From positions 8,422,429 to 8,486,428 of the forward strand of contig OY288247.1 in assembly GCA_958450325.1 (NCBI GenBank): a DNA stretch of 64,000 bases, given 5' to 3'. The stretch is from Agrostemma githago. Taxonomy: Eukaryota; Streptophyta; Magnoliopsida; Caryophyllales; Caryophyllaceae. Positions within the stretch are counted from its first letter, which is position 1. Each line of letters opens with the position of its first letter. The notes under the pieces are model-generated. The model had not been told where the DNA came from and did not search any database. It saw only the letters and a list, made by a program, of their open reading frames with translations. Positions 1-11,042 of the stretch are shown piece by piece. A program made the translations under genes and the position numbers.

Positions 1-388
1 TTCACGAAAATCTTCGGGGATGTGGAAAATGTCGTCGGGCAAAATTTCACCCGATGGTTACTCATCGGGTGATACTTCACCCGATGGTTTTTCGCCTCTT
101 TTCCAGTCTCTTTCTTTGCCGATCGATTAGATTACTTGAACTTTATGTTGTGTGCTTTGCTCTTCAGACGGTATCTCTCTCTTTCATGCTCATGGAAGCT
201 CGGACACATTTTTGGTCGAAAATCCTGTCAAAATAGACATAAAATTACCAAAAACACGTAAATTGTAAAAGAGAGACTCTAATGCGAGAAATACTCAAAA
301 TAGGGCGATAATCGCACTTTATTCTCACAAAGTGGAGCAAAAACAGGTCTAAATGAGAGGAAAAACGATCCAAATTTGACACACAACA
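1..388 (-). repeat. 3' LTR of element 1, partial
   Basis: Read on the minus strand it begins TGTTGTGTGTCAAATTTGG, matching the starts of the LTRs at 2692, 15563, 27605 and 33491. It contains the family palindrome words near 20-100 and is cut by the window edge. The boundary at 388 is set by the polypurine tract immediately outside it. Confidence 0.85.
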
Positions 389-402
389 ATTCCCCCACAA
401 TA
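389..402 (-). promoter_or_regulatory. Polypurine tract of element 1
   Basis: On the minus strand the sequence TTGTGGGGGAAT directly precedes the LTR start TGTTGTG, as expected for the plus-strand DNA primer of an LTR retroelement. Element 2 has the matching tract at 15551-15562. Confidence 0.75.
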
Positions 403-2691
403 AACCGTTGCTTGTCTTCGAGCAAAGACCCAAAAAAAATTAGCTACTACTACTAAGCTAGACTACGCTAAGCCGATACGGGGAAATTAACGGGCCCGCT
501 CCGTTCCTTCAACTCACATCGATGTACCCATGAGGTAGAGTACCTCCATGCAAGGCAAGTCGGGTCTTGCTCAAAATTGGGGATGCGACTAACACACACA
601 CAAACACAAAAAAAAAAAACAAAGAAGACACACAGAAAGATAGACGCATCCAAAAAGAAAATAAATCACTGAATCCCTCATCGAAACGACGGAGAAAGCA
701 CCGGTTTTAAACTCAAGCCAAGCGAGAACACTACCAAGTTAGTCACCCAAATTGACATGAACAAAATCCTAATAGGATGACAATCAAACAATAATAACAT
801 TGAAAATTTACCAAGTTCCTTCTAATTCCACTAAAGATGCCTATAACGGGACGATAAATTGAGTGGATAAGTGAGAACCATGGAGTTAGAAAGCACTGTA
901 GGTAAGTGTTATCCTGTCTCCTAAGCTAAGCCTAGAGGATCCTCCCAAAATCGAGAAAGTCAATTTGACCAAACAAAAAAATGGGCAAGTGTTTGCAAAA
1001 TGGTAAGGATCGACTAATTACCGCTATTTTCCTTCCTCGGGACTCGGTCCTCTAGTACGCATTTCACGGCAAATAGTCAACCAAGGGATTATTTGGGTTT
1101 GGGAATATTTTTCGAGGTTTTGATTTTCTTTTCGGTTTTCTTTCTTTCCCCATTATTTCGGTTGAGGGTTTTTTTTTCCGGAATCGCCCTTCTTCTTCTT
1201 CTTCATTTTTCCCTTTTGCTTTTGAGTAGCCCATAATTGGCTAGATGGTATTTTCGAGATCAAGGTAAAGCATATTTTTGCAAACTTATTTACTGAAATG
1301 GGTGAATGGTAGAGAAATAGGCTGGTCGGGTGTGCACCCCCTCTGAACCCACAATAAGATGAAAATTTGGACTAAAAATGGCTTCTCAAGTAAGGTCACC
1401 TAAGAGAACGGGAAACGGTAACCAAGGCCTTATCACTCCATGGGTGGTCAAGGTGGTCAAAATGCGAATCCCGTTGTAGACACCTAGTAGAAAAGACGGA
1501 CTCATGATAAAATTCAGTACAAAAATTGGTTCAAGGTCATTCTACTAGAATAATGTCCAAAAATCAAAAAGGGTTACTAACAAGGAAGTAATAAACACTC
1601 GGCCTAAACTCAAAATCGGGTTTTCGAAAACTTTACCTAGACAAACTATACAAAAATGAAAAAGAACACAAAAAGAACAAAACACAAGAAAAACAAAACG
1701 AATACACAAATATAGCCAAACACTCCAAACTCCATCAAGTCAACACAATCCACAACCACCAATTCCAAAATGTTCACCAAATGAACCTCCAAATAGCATA
1801 CAAGCTCATACTCCCATACAACTAAGAGAAGGGGAAAAACGAAGGTAGAAGATATTACCAAGCGGTCTTCATTTTCGCCACCTTACGTACCCATGGTAAT
1901 TGGTTGGTGGTGTACCTACAAAAAGGAGAATGCAAGGCAATACGAGTGACACAAAAAAACAAAAATGAAAGAAAAGAAAAATAAAATGAAGAGAAAAAGA
2001 ATTTTTTTCGGGTTTTCGATTTTTAAAGAAAAAAATGGAAAAGAAAAGGAAGAAAAGGGAAAGTAGATCCCTCCCCCACACTAGAACTGTGCATTGTCCT
2101 CAATACACGAGAAGGGGAAGAATCAAAAAATGAGAAAATGAGAAAAGAACGAAAAACCTTTTTGAATTTTTATGCTTTTTCGGTTTTTTTTGTATGTTTC
2201 AAAATTAAGGGAATTATAATAAAATAAAGAAAATAAAAAGAAACGAAATGGAGAAAAATAAAATAACGAAAAGAAGGTGGCGGGTCTAGGTGTAATCACG
2301 TCACCTAGACCCTAGCCAAAGAGAAAAATGAAAATTAAGGAGAAAATAAGACAAAATAAGAAAATAAACTAAAATAAAATAAAATGAAGTAAGAAAAGAA
2401 AATGAAAATAAAGAGAAAATGAAAGAAGAAAAGGAAAATGAAAAGGAAAGAAAAGAAAATTTGATAAGGGGAGAAAGGGCGCAGGTGTAATCACGTCACC
2501 TCGCTCCGATTCCGCACGTATCGGCAAAAAATAAAGAAAAAGAAAGTGAAAATTTGGATTTTTCAATTGGTCTTGGTGCGATCACTTCACCTAAGACCGG
2601 GAGCAAGAATCAGGTCCTCCTTCTCTAAGGTACCTGCAGTAAAACCTCACGTGTGTAACAACCCAAGTAGGGTCACGGAGGGGCTGACAAC
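403..2691 (-). other. 3' untranslated tract of element 1
   Basis: No believable ORF. The stretch is the reverse complement of 13865-15550 plus 10040-10460 of element 2, including the segment around 1381-1460 also seen near 14500-14600. Positions 2200-2560 are strongly purine-rich on the plus strand (A/G runs). The tract stops at 2691, where the 5' LTR of element 2 begins. The last bases GACAAC diverge from the expected element-1 sequence only at the final base, which fixes the insertion point. Confidence 0.75.
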
Positions 2692-2984
2692 TGTTGTGTG
2701 CCAAATTAGGACCGTTTTTCCTCCCATTTAGACCCGTTTTCCCTCTGTTTCCTGAGATTTGAGTTTGATTATCGCCGTATTTTGTGTAATTCTCACATTA
2801 GTGTCTCTCTTTTGCATTTTACGTGTTTTTGGTAGTTTTCTGTCTATTTTGATAGAATTTCGACCGAAAACGCGTTTGAGCTTCTACGAGCATGAGAGAG
2901 ATACGGTCCAAGAGCAAAGCACACAACTGAAAGTTCAAGTAATCCAATTGATCGACGAAGAAAGAGACCGGAAGAGAGGTGGCT

Positions 2985-3240
2985 GACCACCGGGTGAAGT
3001 TTCGCCCGGTGAGTCATCACCGGGTGAAGTTTCGCCCGACGACATTTTTTTCACCCCCGAAGATTTTCACGGCACTCCCGACCGGGCAAAATGACCGGGC
3101 GAAATTTCGCCCACCAGGTGAAATTTCGCCCGATGGAGAAACCGGGCCGAAAACGCAAAAACCAAAGAAAATCTCACCGGGTGAAATTTCACCCGGTGGG
3201 ATTACTAGGTCAAGCCGCAGGGTGAAGTTTCACCCTATGA
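2985..3240. repeat. Palindrome array in the LTR of element 2
   Basis: Six or so short palindromes of the form ACCGGGTGAARTTTCRCCCGGT are spaced at 20-60 bp. Arm positions change together: GGGT pairs with ACCC and GGGC with GCCC, and some copies have GGGT facing GCCC, which is a G.U pair in RNA. The run of apparent protein RVKFRP repeats here is a translation artefact of the array. Confidence 0.85.
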
Positions 3241-3321
3241 AGATGCAAAGGGTGAAGGTCTAGCTTAATTGGAGAATGATTGGATTATGGGCATTGAAGT
3301 GTGTGCAACCCATTAAGCAAA

Positions 3322-3330
3322 TCTATAAAT
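3322..3330 (+). promoter_or_regulatory. TATA-like box of the element-2 5' LTR
   Basis: CTATAAATA in a conserved context. The same box occurs at 16176-16183 in the 3' LTR and at 28171-28178 in the solo LTR. It lies downstream of the palindrome array, so the array would be in U3 if transcription starts about 30 bp after the box. Confidence 0.55.
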
Positions 3331-4436
3331 ACCTTTTCTAGGGTTTAATGCCTCCTTGTGCCTTAAGTGAGCCTTAGGATTAGCCCTTAGGAGTAGGAGT
3401 AGGGTAGAAAACTCTCTAGTAGTAGTAGTAGTAGATTGTAGTAAGCTTCCTAGAAAATTCTCTACAAACAATTAATAGATCTACTTAGTATTAGTATAAT
3501 TACTCCTTAATTAGTAGAAAAGTCTCCATCTTTATTGAAGATTGTGCTTAATTGTTGAAGATTCAAGGGTTTTACAAGGGTTTATGTGATAAAACCCTTG
3601 CTTTATTTCTTGAAGATTCTTATTTCTCTTATTGAAGATTGAAGATTTATGCATGGATTAGTGACAAATTCTTGTGTATTTCTCCAAGATTCAATCTTTT
3701 TTTTTATCTTCATCTTCCTCTTTAAATCTTCTCCATTGTGGGTAAAATTCTCTCCTCTCCCTTTTCTCCATTAGTATAATTGTTAGTGTAGTTTTTATGC
3801 ATGTTTTAGACAATTTATCTCTTATTAGTGTTTTATTATTACTCATCATGACTAGTGAGTAGATTTCTTTGTTGGGGAATTAGGGAGGAGGATTTGGATT
3901 ATTTGATTCAAGGGATGTCGGTGGGTTGTTTACTTGTTAATTATCAATTTTATGGTTTTTGTGTCTTTGTTGACTTAGAATCGCGACTAGGCCGACCTTG
4001 ACTCATTTCTACCAATATGGGGAAACTCGGGGTAGAAATTACCTTAGATTGAGACTTACCCATTCGTCGCGAAAGCGGGTTTAGGTAGGTTGGGTGAGAA
4101 ACCGAAAGGTGGCAACCTCCCTTTTTAACGTTGTAACAAAAACTCGATTCCGAGACTCTAAGACCCCATTTCCGAATCCCGACTCTCCCCAACACTTTTC
4201 CTAGATATTGCCCCTAGCTTTAGTAGTATAGTTTGCTAGCAATAGTTCGACCTCTCTCTCGACCCAAAACCCCCCATCTCAATCCTCCAATCACGATTAG
4301 ACCCTAGACTTGACCATTACGGCTTAACCCCTCTCCCTGCGGATCGATCCCGACCTACCACTACTACATTAGTTAGGTTAGTCGGAGTTAAAAATATTGT
4401 TTGATTGTACGGGTCGCGACGCCCGCGCATTTCAAA

Positions 4437-4454
4437 TGGCGCCGTTGCCGGGGA
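4437..4454 (+). promoter_or_regulatory. Primer binding site, tRNA-Asp type
   Basis: TGGCGCCGTTGCCGGGGA lies two bases after the LTR end. This is the tRNA-Asp complementary site typical of plant Athila/Tat elements. The same site appears reversed at 29883-29900 (element D) and, with one mismatch, at 31647-31664 (element 1). Confidence 0.9.
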
Positions 4455-4728
4455 GACGGTGATTAGTTAATTGATTAAGTCTTTGTTTTATTGTGATTGG
4501 ATACTTGTTTTTCTTTCCTCCTACCCTAGTGCCATTAGGTGCTAGAAGGACTCATTGTTTGTTGAGTTTTTGCTAGGTGTACTCTTGATTTAGGTTGCTT
4601 GATCCCCATTCGGAGAACAAGTTGCTTGGAAATATTGTGACCGAAGCAACAACTCGATAGTGTAATCCTCCATCAATATCATCATTTCTCAACACTCTAT
4701 CTTCACAACAACTTCCAAGGATTCAAGT

Positions 4729-5240
4729 ATGGCTACACTTGGGTCCCATTCTCAACCATCTATTGAAGAAATTTCTTCACCCATCTTCATTGGAGCCATC
4801 CCGGAGAGTTTCGAGCTTAAACCTTCCATCATCCATTTAATTCAACAACAAACTTTCCGAGGTTTGCCGGATGAAGATGTGATAGAGCATGTTTGTCTTT
4901 TCAAGGAAAGTCTTATTGGTGTCAAGCTTGAAGGTGTCACCGAGTGCCAACTACGTCGGATCCTTTTCCTCGCACCTTGCGTGATGGAGCAAGGAGATGG
5001 ATTAAGAGTTTCCCCAACAATACTTTTCGCACTTGGGATCATTTGAGCAACGCTTGCCTCGAAAAATACTACCCACCATCCAAGACCAACAAATTCCAAA
5101 GAGAAATTCAAACATTCCAACAACAAGAAAATGAAAGCGTAGGTAGAGCCTGGGACCGATTTCAAATGTTGCAAAGGAAATGTCCGCACCACGGCATCCC
5201 TAGTTGGCTTCTACTTCATATATTCTTCCACTCGTTATAA
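4729..5240 (+). pseudogene. gag: gag N-terminal/capsid part of element 2, frameshifted
   Basis: Structural protein of the retrotransposon particle. The first frame starts at ATG 4729 and runs to 5046. The capsid homology continues in another frame from about 4950 to 5240. The second part carries the retrotransposon gag motif: DGARRW, then TWDHLSNACLEKYYPP and ESVGRAWDRF. This shows a single-base frameshift near 4965, and a stop follows at 5238-5240. The minus-strand copy at 21721-22191 has the same residues in one frame (HDARRW, LEKYYPPSKTNQ), so the break is specific to element 2. ATG 4729 is chosen because it lies about 275 bp after the primer site and opens the homologous frame. Confidence 0.8.
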
Positions 5241-5259
5241 CGCCAAAGATAATGTCAAT

Positions 5260-6546
5260 GTGGCGGCAAAAGGCGATTTCTTTTTGTTAAATGAAATCGA
5301 ATCTACAAAACTCATTGAAAGGATAGCCAAGAATGATGAATACTCCGAAAATGATCAACATGAAAAGCTAAGTGGTGATTCGACATCGTCAACCGAGAGT
5401 AGAACCAAACTTGAAGCTAAAATTGAGGAGTTGGTCAAGCAATTTGAAGTCTATGTTGCTAGAGCCAATTCTCCACCCAAGACTAGAACATCTCCACCAA
5501 GAAGAGTAAGTTCACCGAGACGATCGTTCATTTCACCACCGAAATTATATCGTATTGAAATTCCATGTGATCATTGCGGGAGATATGACCACGATTCTGA
5601 ATTGTGTATGAGAAAGGAGAGTGCTTATCAAGCCAACACCCAAAGAACCCATGATAGACCTCAAACGAACAATCCTAATTCGGGGACCAGATTTTATTCC
5701 ATGCCTACTCAAGGATCACATCCTTTTCCAAGAGCCCCCAATCAAAGGGTTTATCCTAATTCGTATGGACCTCATTATCAATCGAGACCTCCTCACACAC
5801 ATCAATTCAATCAAGGCTATTTCCATCCTCAAGGACCGCCTAGACCGAACTATGGTCCACCTTTTGGAACTCATCCTCAATTTAATCAATGTCCTCCTTT
5901 CAGAGCTTATCCACCGCCTAATCAAGGTCCTCCAAGGAACTTTCAAGGAAACTCTCAACCCTTTTATGACATTCAACAAACTATTAAGTTCTTGTTGGAA
6001 GAAAATGCGTCAAATCGAGCTAGACTCGAAGCCCTAGAAGCACGAGCCGCGTCTCGAGCTCGATCTCCTCAAGAGCCGACCGATTCTTTCAACAAAGCGT
6101 CTGTGAATGCCGTTAAGGTAATTAGTAAAGAGGAACCGGTGAAATCTTTTGACCCACAAATTACATCTCATCCCTCAATCAATCAACTTGATGAGAAAGT
6201 GGTCAAGGATGTAACCGAAAAATCAAGGAGAGATCCGTCGAAGTATCTTGTGAAAGACCTTGCATTTGTTATCGAACAAATTCCAATAGAGGACACAAAT
6301 CTAGTGTCTAGGATTGAAGTACCTCCTTTGAATGACAAGCCAACAACCCTATTCAATGATCAAGCCTTGGGAATGATAACCTTCACCGACCTTATTGAAA
6401 ACATTGTCACAAGCACATCTATGCCTACCCCGTCCGCTTACATCCGAGACATCATTTTGAAACCCGCCGAGGAGGAAAAGGCTCCCGTTTCTCCAAAGAC
6501 CAACCCTAAAGCTACAATTCCCATTAAACTAGGAGATTCCCATTAA
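5260..6546 (+). pseudogene. gag: gag C-terminal part of element 2 with zinc knuckle
   Basis: Continuous 428-residue frame downstream of the capsid part. Residues 45-70 look helical and charged. A CX2CX4HX4C zinc knuckle lies at C103, C106, H111 and C116, followed by a Pro/Gln/Tyr-rich stretch (about 150-240) and a short coiled-coil-like segment around 240-265. The knuckle would bind packaged RNA. The frame runs toward the protease but ends at a TAA (6544-6546) created by a 19-bp tandem duplication (6517-6535 and 6536-6554). In element 1 the corresponding frame passes straight into the protease (20847 to 19624), so gag and protease were originally one polyprotein. Confidence 0.8.
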
Positions 6547-6610
6547 ACTAGGAGATCCGGGTAGTTTTGTCATTCCATGCTCCATCGACCATGTTTTAAT
6601 AGACCGAGAT

Positions 6611-7234
6611 TTGTGCGACCTTGGCGCCGACATTAGTTTGATGCCCTTAGCCATTGCTCGCACTATTTATATTAAAGACTTGGATTATTTTCCCGTGAAT
6701 GTGCAAATGGCCAATGGGACCACTAAAGAACCCTACGGATTGGCTCGTAATCTCATGGTTAATGTGGGGAATTTATATATCCCCACCGACTTCGTCATTT
6801 TGGACATGCCAATTGAGGAGCGAAATTCTATCCTTTTGGGACGGCCTTTTCTAGCTACCGGTGGGGTGATTATCTATGTGAAGCGAGGACGTTTATCTTT
6901 CAATGTCGCTAATGAAATGGTCCAATTTGTGCTTCCCGCGTTCCTTCCCGAAGATCCTCCTAATACGGAGTTTTGGACCCAAATGGTGGAGTTCCCATCA
7001 AATGAAGAGCCTTCTACCGAAGATCTTGACTACGATGATGAAGAAGACGACGGTGTCCTATTCATACTTGGTTCTACCTCCGACGAAGATATTCCCGAAG
7101 AATTTGTCATGCTTCCCGAGGTAGCGCAACTTATGAATATGCCGGAGTTTAGAGAAAAGTTCAAGATCGGTAACGTGGAATTTGGAGTGAATGATCAAGC
7201 CCCTTCGGGTTGCTTTTCAAGCAACCCCGACTAA
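6611..7234 (+). pseudogene. pro: Aspartic protease domain of element 2
   Basis: Retropepsin-like domain that cleaves the gag polyprotein. The catalytic loop reads CDLGADISLMPL at the start of the frame, where DLGA takes the place of the usual DTGA as in Athila proteases. LLGRPFLATGG later in the frame matches the second conserved retropepsin motif. A long acidic tail follows (about residues 120-180). The frame ends at 7234 with no reverse transcriptase after it. It is cut off from gag by the frameshift at 6536-6546, so it cannot be made as the original fusion. Closest relative in the window is 19624-20847. Confidence 0.8.
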
Positions 7235-7519
7235 ACTCAAACTATTCAATTCGGTTTGGTGGTGTCCATAATAACCACCTTGTAAATATTTGTATATTCT
7301 TTTCTCTTTTTATTCTCCTTGGACAACAGTTTTTGGATTTTTCTTTTGGAGCCTGTTTTGGTACCTGCAGGAATCGTGAAGATTTCTTTCGGAATTTTTG
7401 GGGTTGCGCTTTAAACGATTATGAATAATCATGGATTGAGAAGATTGGTTTATTTGAAGAGCTAAGGATGGTTTGGGACAAGTCAAAGAGATTTTTCGTA
7501 GCAAAGTCCCGTTTTGAAG
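7235..7519 (+). other. Spacer after protease of element 2
   Basis: No gene seen. The stretch is homologous to 19330-19620 of element 1 (reversed). This is the position where pol would begin in an autonomous Athila element. Confidence 0.6.
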
Positions 7520-7830
7520 TGAATATTTTACCGGGTGAAATTTCACCCGGTAGCAACTTTGCTCGAAATTAAAGGAATTGACGGAAAATCCGTCGGGCAA
7601 AATTTCACCCTGTGGAATCTCACCGGGCGAAACTTCGCCCTGCGGTAAAAATATTTTGCGACTTGGAATTGACGGAAATCTGACCGGGCGAAATTTCGCC
7701 TTGTGGGATCTGACAGGGCGAAATTTCACCCGGTGGTGGCGAAATTTCACCCGGTGGTGAAGCAGCGCGAAAATGACGAGAATTGACCCGAATACCGTCG
7801 GGCGAAAAATCACCCTGCGTCACTTACCCA
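7520..7830. repeat. Internal palindrome array of element 2
   Basis: About seven copies of the family palindrome (GGGYGAAATTTCRCCC with extended arms such as ACC...GGT) at irregular 20-60 bp spacing. The word is the one in the LTRs but sits between protease and ORF2. Apparent ORFs on both strands here are artefacts of the palindromes. Confidence 0.85.
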
Positions 7831-8031
7831 GCCAAACCCACCCTTTCCCATCTTCATAATTCACTTTCCCTATCTCTCTCCCAAACAAACCCCAAAATCC
7901 CCAAACAAACCCCAAATCCTCCATCTTAAACCACCTCTAATCCCTCCATTCCTTCACCAAAATCCAATTAAATTACATATTTCTCATCCTTGTCACATTC
8001 CTAACATCTTATTGGAGTTTGTTTCGAGAAA

Positions 8032-9873
8032 TTGTTCCGATTCCGACAAACCCTAAACCGAGACCGTCAACAACTTATTTGTCAAATTCAAGCATCAAGA
8101 ATGAGAAGGGTGAAGCAAATGGCGAGGAAACGGATTTCTTCAATGCTAGGTCGGAATTCGCGATCAACATCGTCCTCTAGGTCGGAGGAGACGGCCGAGG
8201 CTCGGGATGAATCTGTCCCGATGCCGGTTCAGACACAAAGACCAACTCCGCGCGAACAACCTGTTCCGCTTGAGGTACGTTACCCGAAAATTCGCCGTAG
8301 TTTTCGTCATCCTGAATCTGGTTTATATTTCGCTAAAAAAGCTTATGTTGATAAGTGTAAGAAATTTTGGGTCTGTCGTCTCGAGCCGACTCGTTGGGCA
8401 GCTCGAGATGTACTTGAGCGAATGGGTATAGACACGCAGGTTCGAGCAATGTGCCGAAGTCTTGGTCTTATCAAATTTTATGCTTCCGAGGAGGAAACTT
8501 TTCAAAAGTTGACGTGCGAATTTTTCGCAACTTTCAAGCTAAGTGGTGACGATAATGCCACTGTCTCGTTTTAACTGCGAGAAACTTCGTACGTCCTCAA
8601 CTTGAGGGACTTTGGTGCAGTGCTCGGTTTACCTTCTTCGGTCCTTGGAAGGCCTAGGGCGGGACAGACTCGGGACGATAAATTCGGCCGAGATCGATTC
8701 TGGTTAAAAATAGCCCGCCAGAGGACTTTCAAGGGAGGGAAAATGCGTTCTTTCTCTATTCGGAACCCCATCTTTTGATATTTGGCACGTATCATAGCCA
8801 ACTCATTCTTGACAAGCATTGATACGCACCATAACTGTAGTGCCACAGCTGTACAGTTATTGGAGGATGCGGTTTTGAATAGAGGCTCGTCTATTGATAT
8901 GTCCGAGGCCTTAGCTACTCATTTTGCCCAGGTTGCGAAGGGCAGCCGCAAGAAAATTTCTTGTGGCGGTATTGTAACGATGATAGTTAGAGCCTTGGAC
9001 ATTGATTTTAGCGATTTAGCACCAGTTGACGGAGCGGGACTTTTTATAGATGAAGTCTATTGTCCTTTCCTTGTGTGGCCCCAGAAAGGGGATTATAACA
9101 GTTTGTTCTTGTATAAGATTACTGAGATGAGAGCTAATGCAATGCCTAACCACGAATGGGTCAGGCTAGATGTTGAAGAGAACTTCGGCATGCCGAAGAG
9201 GTCTGGGGAGTACATTCGGGATAACACCGGAGGTAAGTTCTATATGGTTCAATACCCCGATGGACCTTTAGATTATGGCGACGACGATATTGAGGTCGTA
9301 GACGTGTCGGAGGAGGAACCGGAGGTTGAAACCTCTCGGGATGAGGGTCATAGGACTTTACCGTCATCATCACACGGACCCTCTTCCTCCCGTCAGACCG
9401 AACCCCCGACCTTCCAGTTTTTCACACCCGACTTTACACCGCACAGACACTCCACGTTCACCCAGTCTACCCCCGGTTTTTAGGAGGACGTCAACATGAG
9501 TCCTCCACGACACTCCTCGTTCTTCGGATCTGAGGACTTTTATAACCAGTGGGGGGAAGTTTATGACCGTACAAGTCAGACTTGGGAGAACTCGACCACA
9601 TCTTTGAACCTGGGCCAGGACGCCTATAGTGTAGCCCGGGATGCGCGCGATACTGCGCATGGTTCTTACACGTACTCTAGGGAAGGCTTTGAGTTTGCCC
9701 GGAGTAGCTTTGAGATGGCTAGGGACGCTGCTAGGGACGCCCAAGCAGCGAGGATGGCGGCGGAGGAGAACCAGAGGATGTTGCAACAGCAACAAAACCT
9801 CTTTAATCAAATTTTTGGTGTACCTCCGCCAGGGTCTTACTACCCACCACCTCGTCCCCCAGGTCCGATGTGA
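8032..9873 (+). pseudogene. ORF2 of element 2, Athila ORF1-like protein, three in-frame stops
   Basis: One reading frame of about 614 codons interrupted by stops at 8572-8574 (TAA), 8776-8778 (TGA) and 9481-9483 (TAG). The N-terminal part is basic and Ser-rich. The middle (TRWAARDVLERMG, EETFQKLTCEFFATF, GAVLGLPSSVLGRP) has the look of the plant 'Athila ORF-1' retrotransposon family. The C-terminal part is acidic, then Gln-rich, and ends in a Pro/Tyr-rich tail. The same protein on the minus strand at 16904-18686 reads through all three stop positions. The 9481 stop corresponds to CAG in element 1, a single C-to-T change. Function is unknown; it occupies the place of an env-like ORF. The ATG at 8101 could equally be the start. 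Confidence 0.7.
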
Positions 9874-10461
9874 GTGGTTGAGTGTCGTCAGTGTTAGTGT
9901 GGGGGTGTTAGATGTCAGTCGTCAGTCGTCGTTAATCTGTTCTCAGTAATCTTTGTCAGTCTTGCAGCGCCAATTTTTGGCATTTGATAATTATGGTTGT
10001 TGATTAATTTGTGATAATATTTTGGTTGGTTTGGAGACTTGTCAGCCCCTCACGTGATCCTACTTGGGTCATTACAAGCGTGAGGTTTATTTGCAGGTGC
10101 CTTAGAAAAGAAGGACCTGATTGTTGCTCCCGGTCTTCGGTGACTTGATCGTACCAAGACCATTTTGAAAAATCCAAAATCTTCTTTTTCTTTTATTTTT
10201 CCCGATTCGTGCGGAATCCGGGCGAGGTGACGTGATTATACCTACGCCCTTTCCCATCTTATCGATTTTTCCTTTTTCTTTTCATTTTCCTTTTATTTTC
10301 TCTTCTTTTTCTTCTTTTCTTTTTATTTTCTTCATTTTGAAAAATCAAAAATACAAAAACATTTGAAAAATTATCAAAAACACAAAAAACATTTGAAAAA
10401 TCATAAAAATTCAAAAAGATTTTCCGTTTTTTTTTAATTCTTTTTTGATTCTTCATCTACT
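9874..10461 (+). other. Untranslated tract of element 2, first part
   Basis: No gene. It is pyrimidine-rich from about 10180 to 10450, the complement of the purine-rich 2200-2560 in element 1. It is interrupted at 10462-10466 (TGTGC), the target duplication of the solo LTR. Confidence 0.65.
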
Positions 10462-11042
10462 TGTGCTGTAACTCCCCGGATTTAAACAAAAGGAATAAAG
10501 TAGATAATTATAGCGTCTTATATTAATAATACACCATGGTGGCGGAAACACCATGGTTAATTAAATCCGAGTGTTACCATCATAGATAATTAATATGTCT
10601 TAACGCATACAACTACTCTCGGAATTGAAACCCGATAAAAATAAAACTACAAGGTTCAATTATTAAACATATAATTCATTATTTATTCTCTCTCAAGTCA
10701 ACCCCATTCATGACCAAGTAGCACATCAACCTGAAAAAAAAATAAAAGTCCACGGTCAGTGGGGAGTAACTAGGAGTCCTCCCAGTCATGATTGATGAAA
10801 AATCTAATCATAGTTATGAGAATATAATAAGAGATAACATATACTCCATCTAAAACATGATAACATATAAAGTTCATCATAACATATGATAAAGTATTAG
10901 TAGCCAGGAATACGTAACAACATAATAATACCAAGTCATAAATAGGTAAATAAATAAATATAATGCAAAACTGATACGCCCTTCCAGAACTCGAACCAAA
11001 ATATATAGAATAACACGAGCTAAGAACGAGCACCGTCTAGGG

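Larger units (their letters stand above)
2692..4434 (+). repeat. 5' LTR of element 2
   Basis: Begins TGTTGTGTGCC and ends GCGCATTTCA (TG...CA), 1743 bp. The tRNA-Asp primer site follows after two bases. It contains about six palindrome words (2985-3240) and a TATA-like box. Compared with the 3' LTR at 15563 it carries one extra palindrome unit of about 20 bp near 3110-3130. Confidence 0.9.

Noticed and set aside
2979..3263. Open frame with RVKFRP repeats, and similar frames at 7310-7823, 15850-16077, 18985-19302 and 27758-28060
   Set aside because: They are translations of palindrome arrays and occur on both strands; no coding signal beyond the repeats.
5621..6037. Second long frame over the gag Pro/Gln-rich region
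   Set aside because: Shadow of the gag frame, which has the zinc knuckle and a homologue in element 1.
7520..7830. CRISPR-like array
   Set aside because: Short palindromes with irregular spacing and no spacer/repeat regularity, in a plant LTR element.
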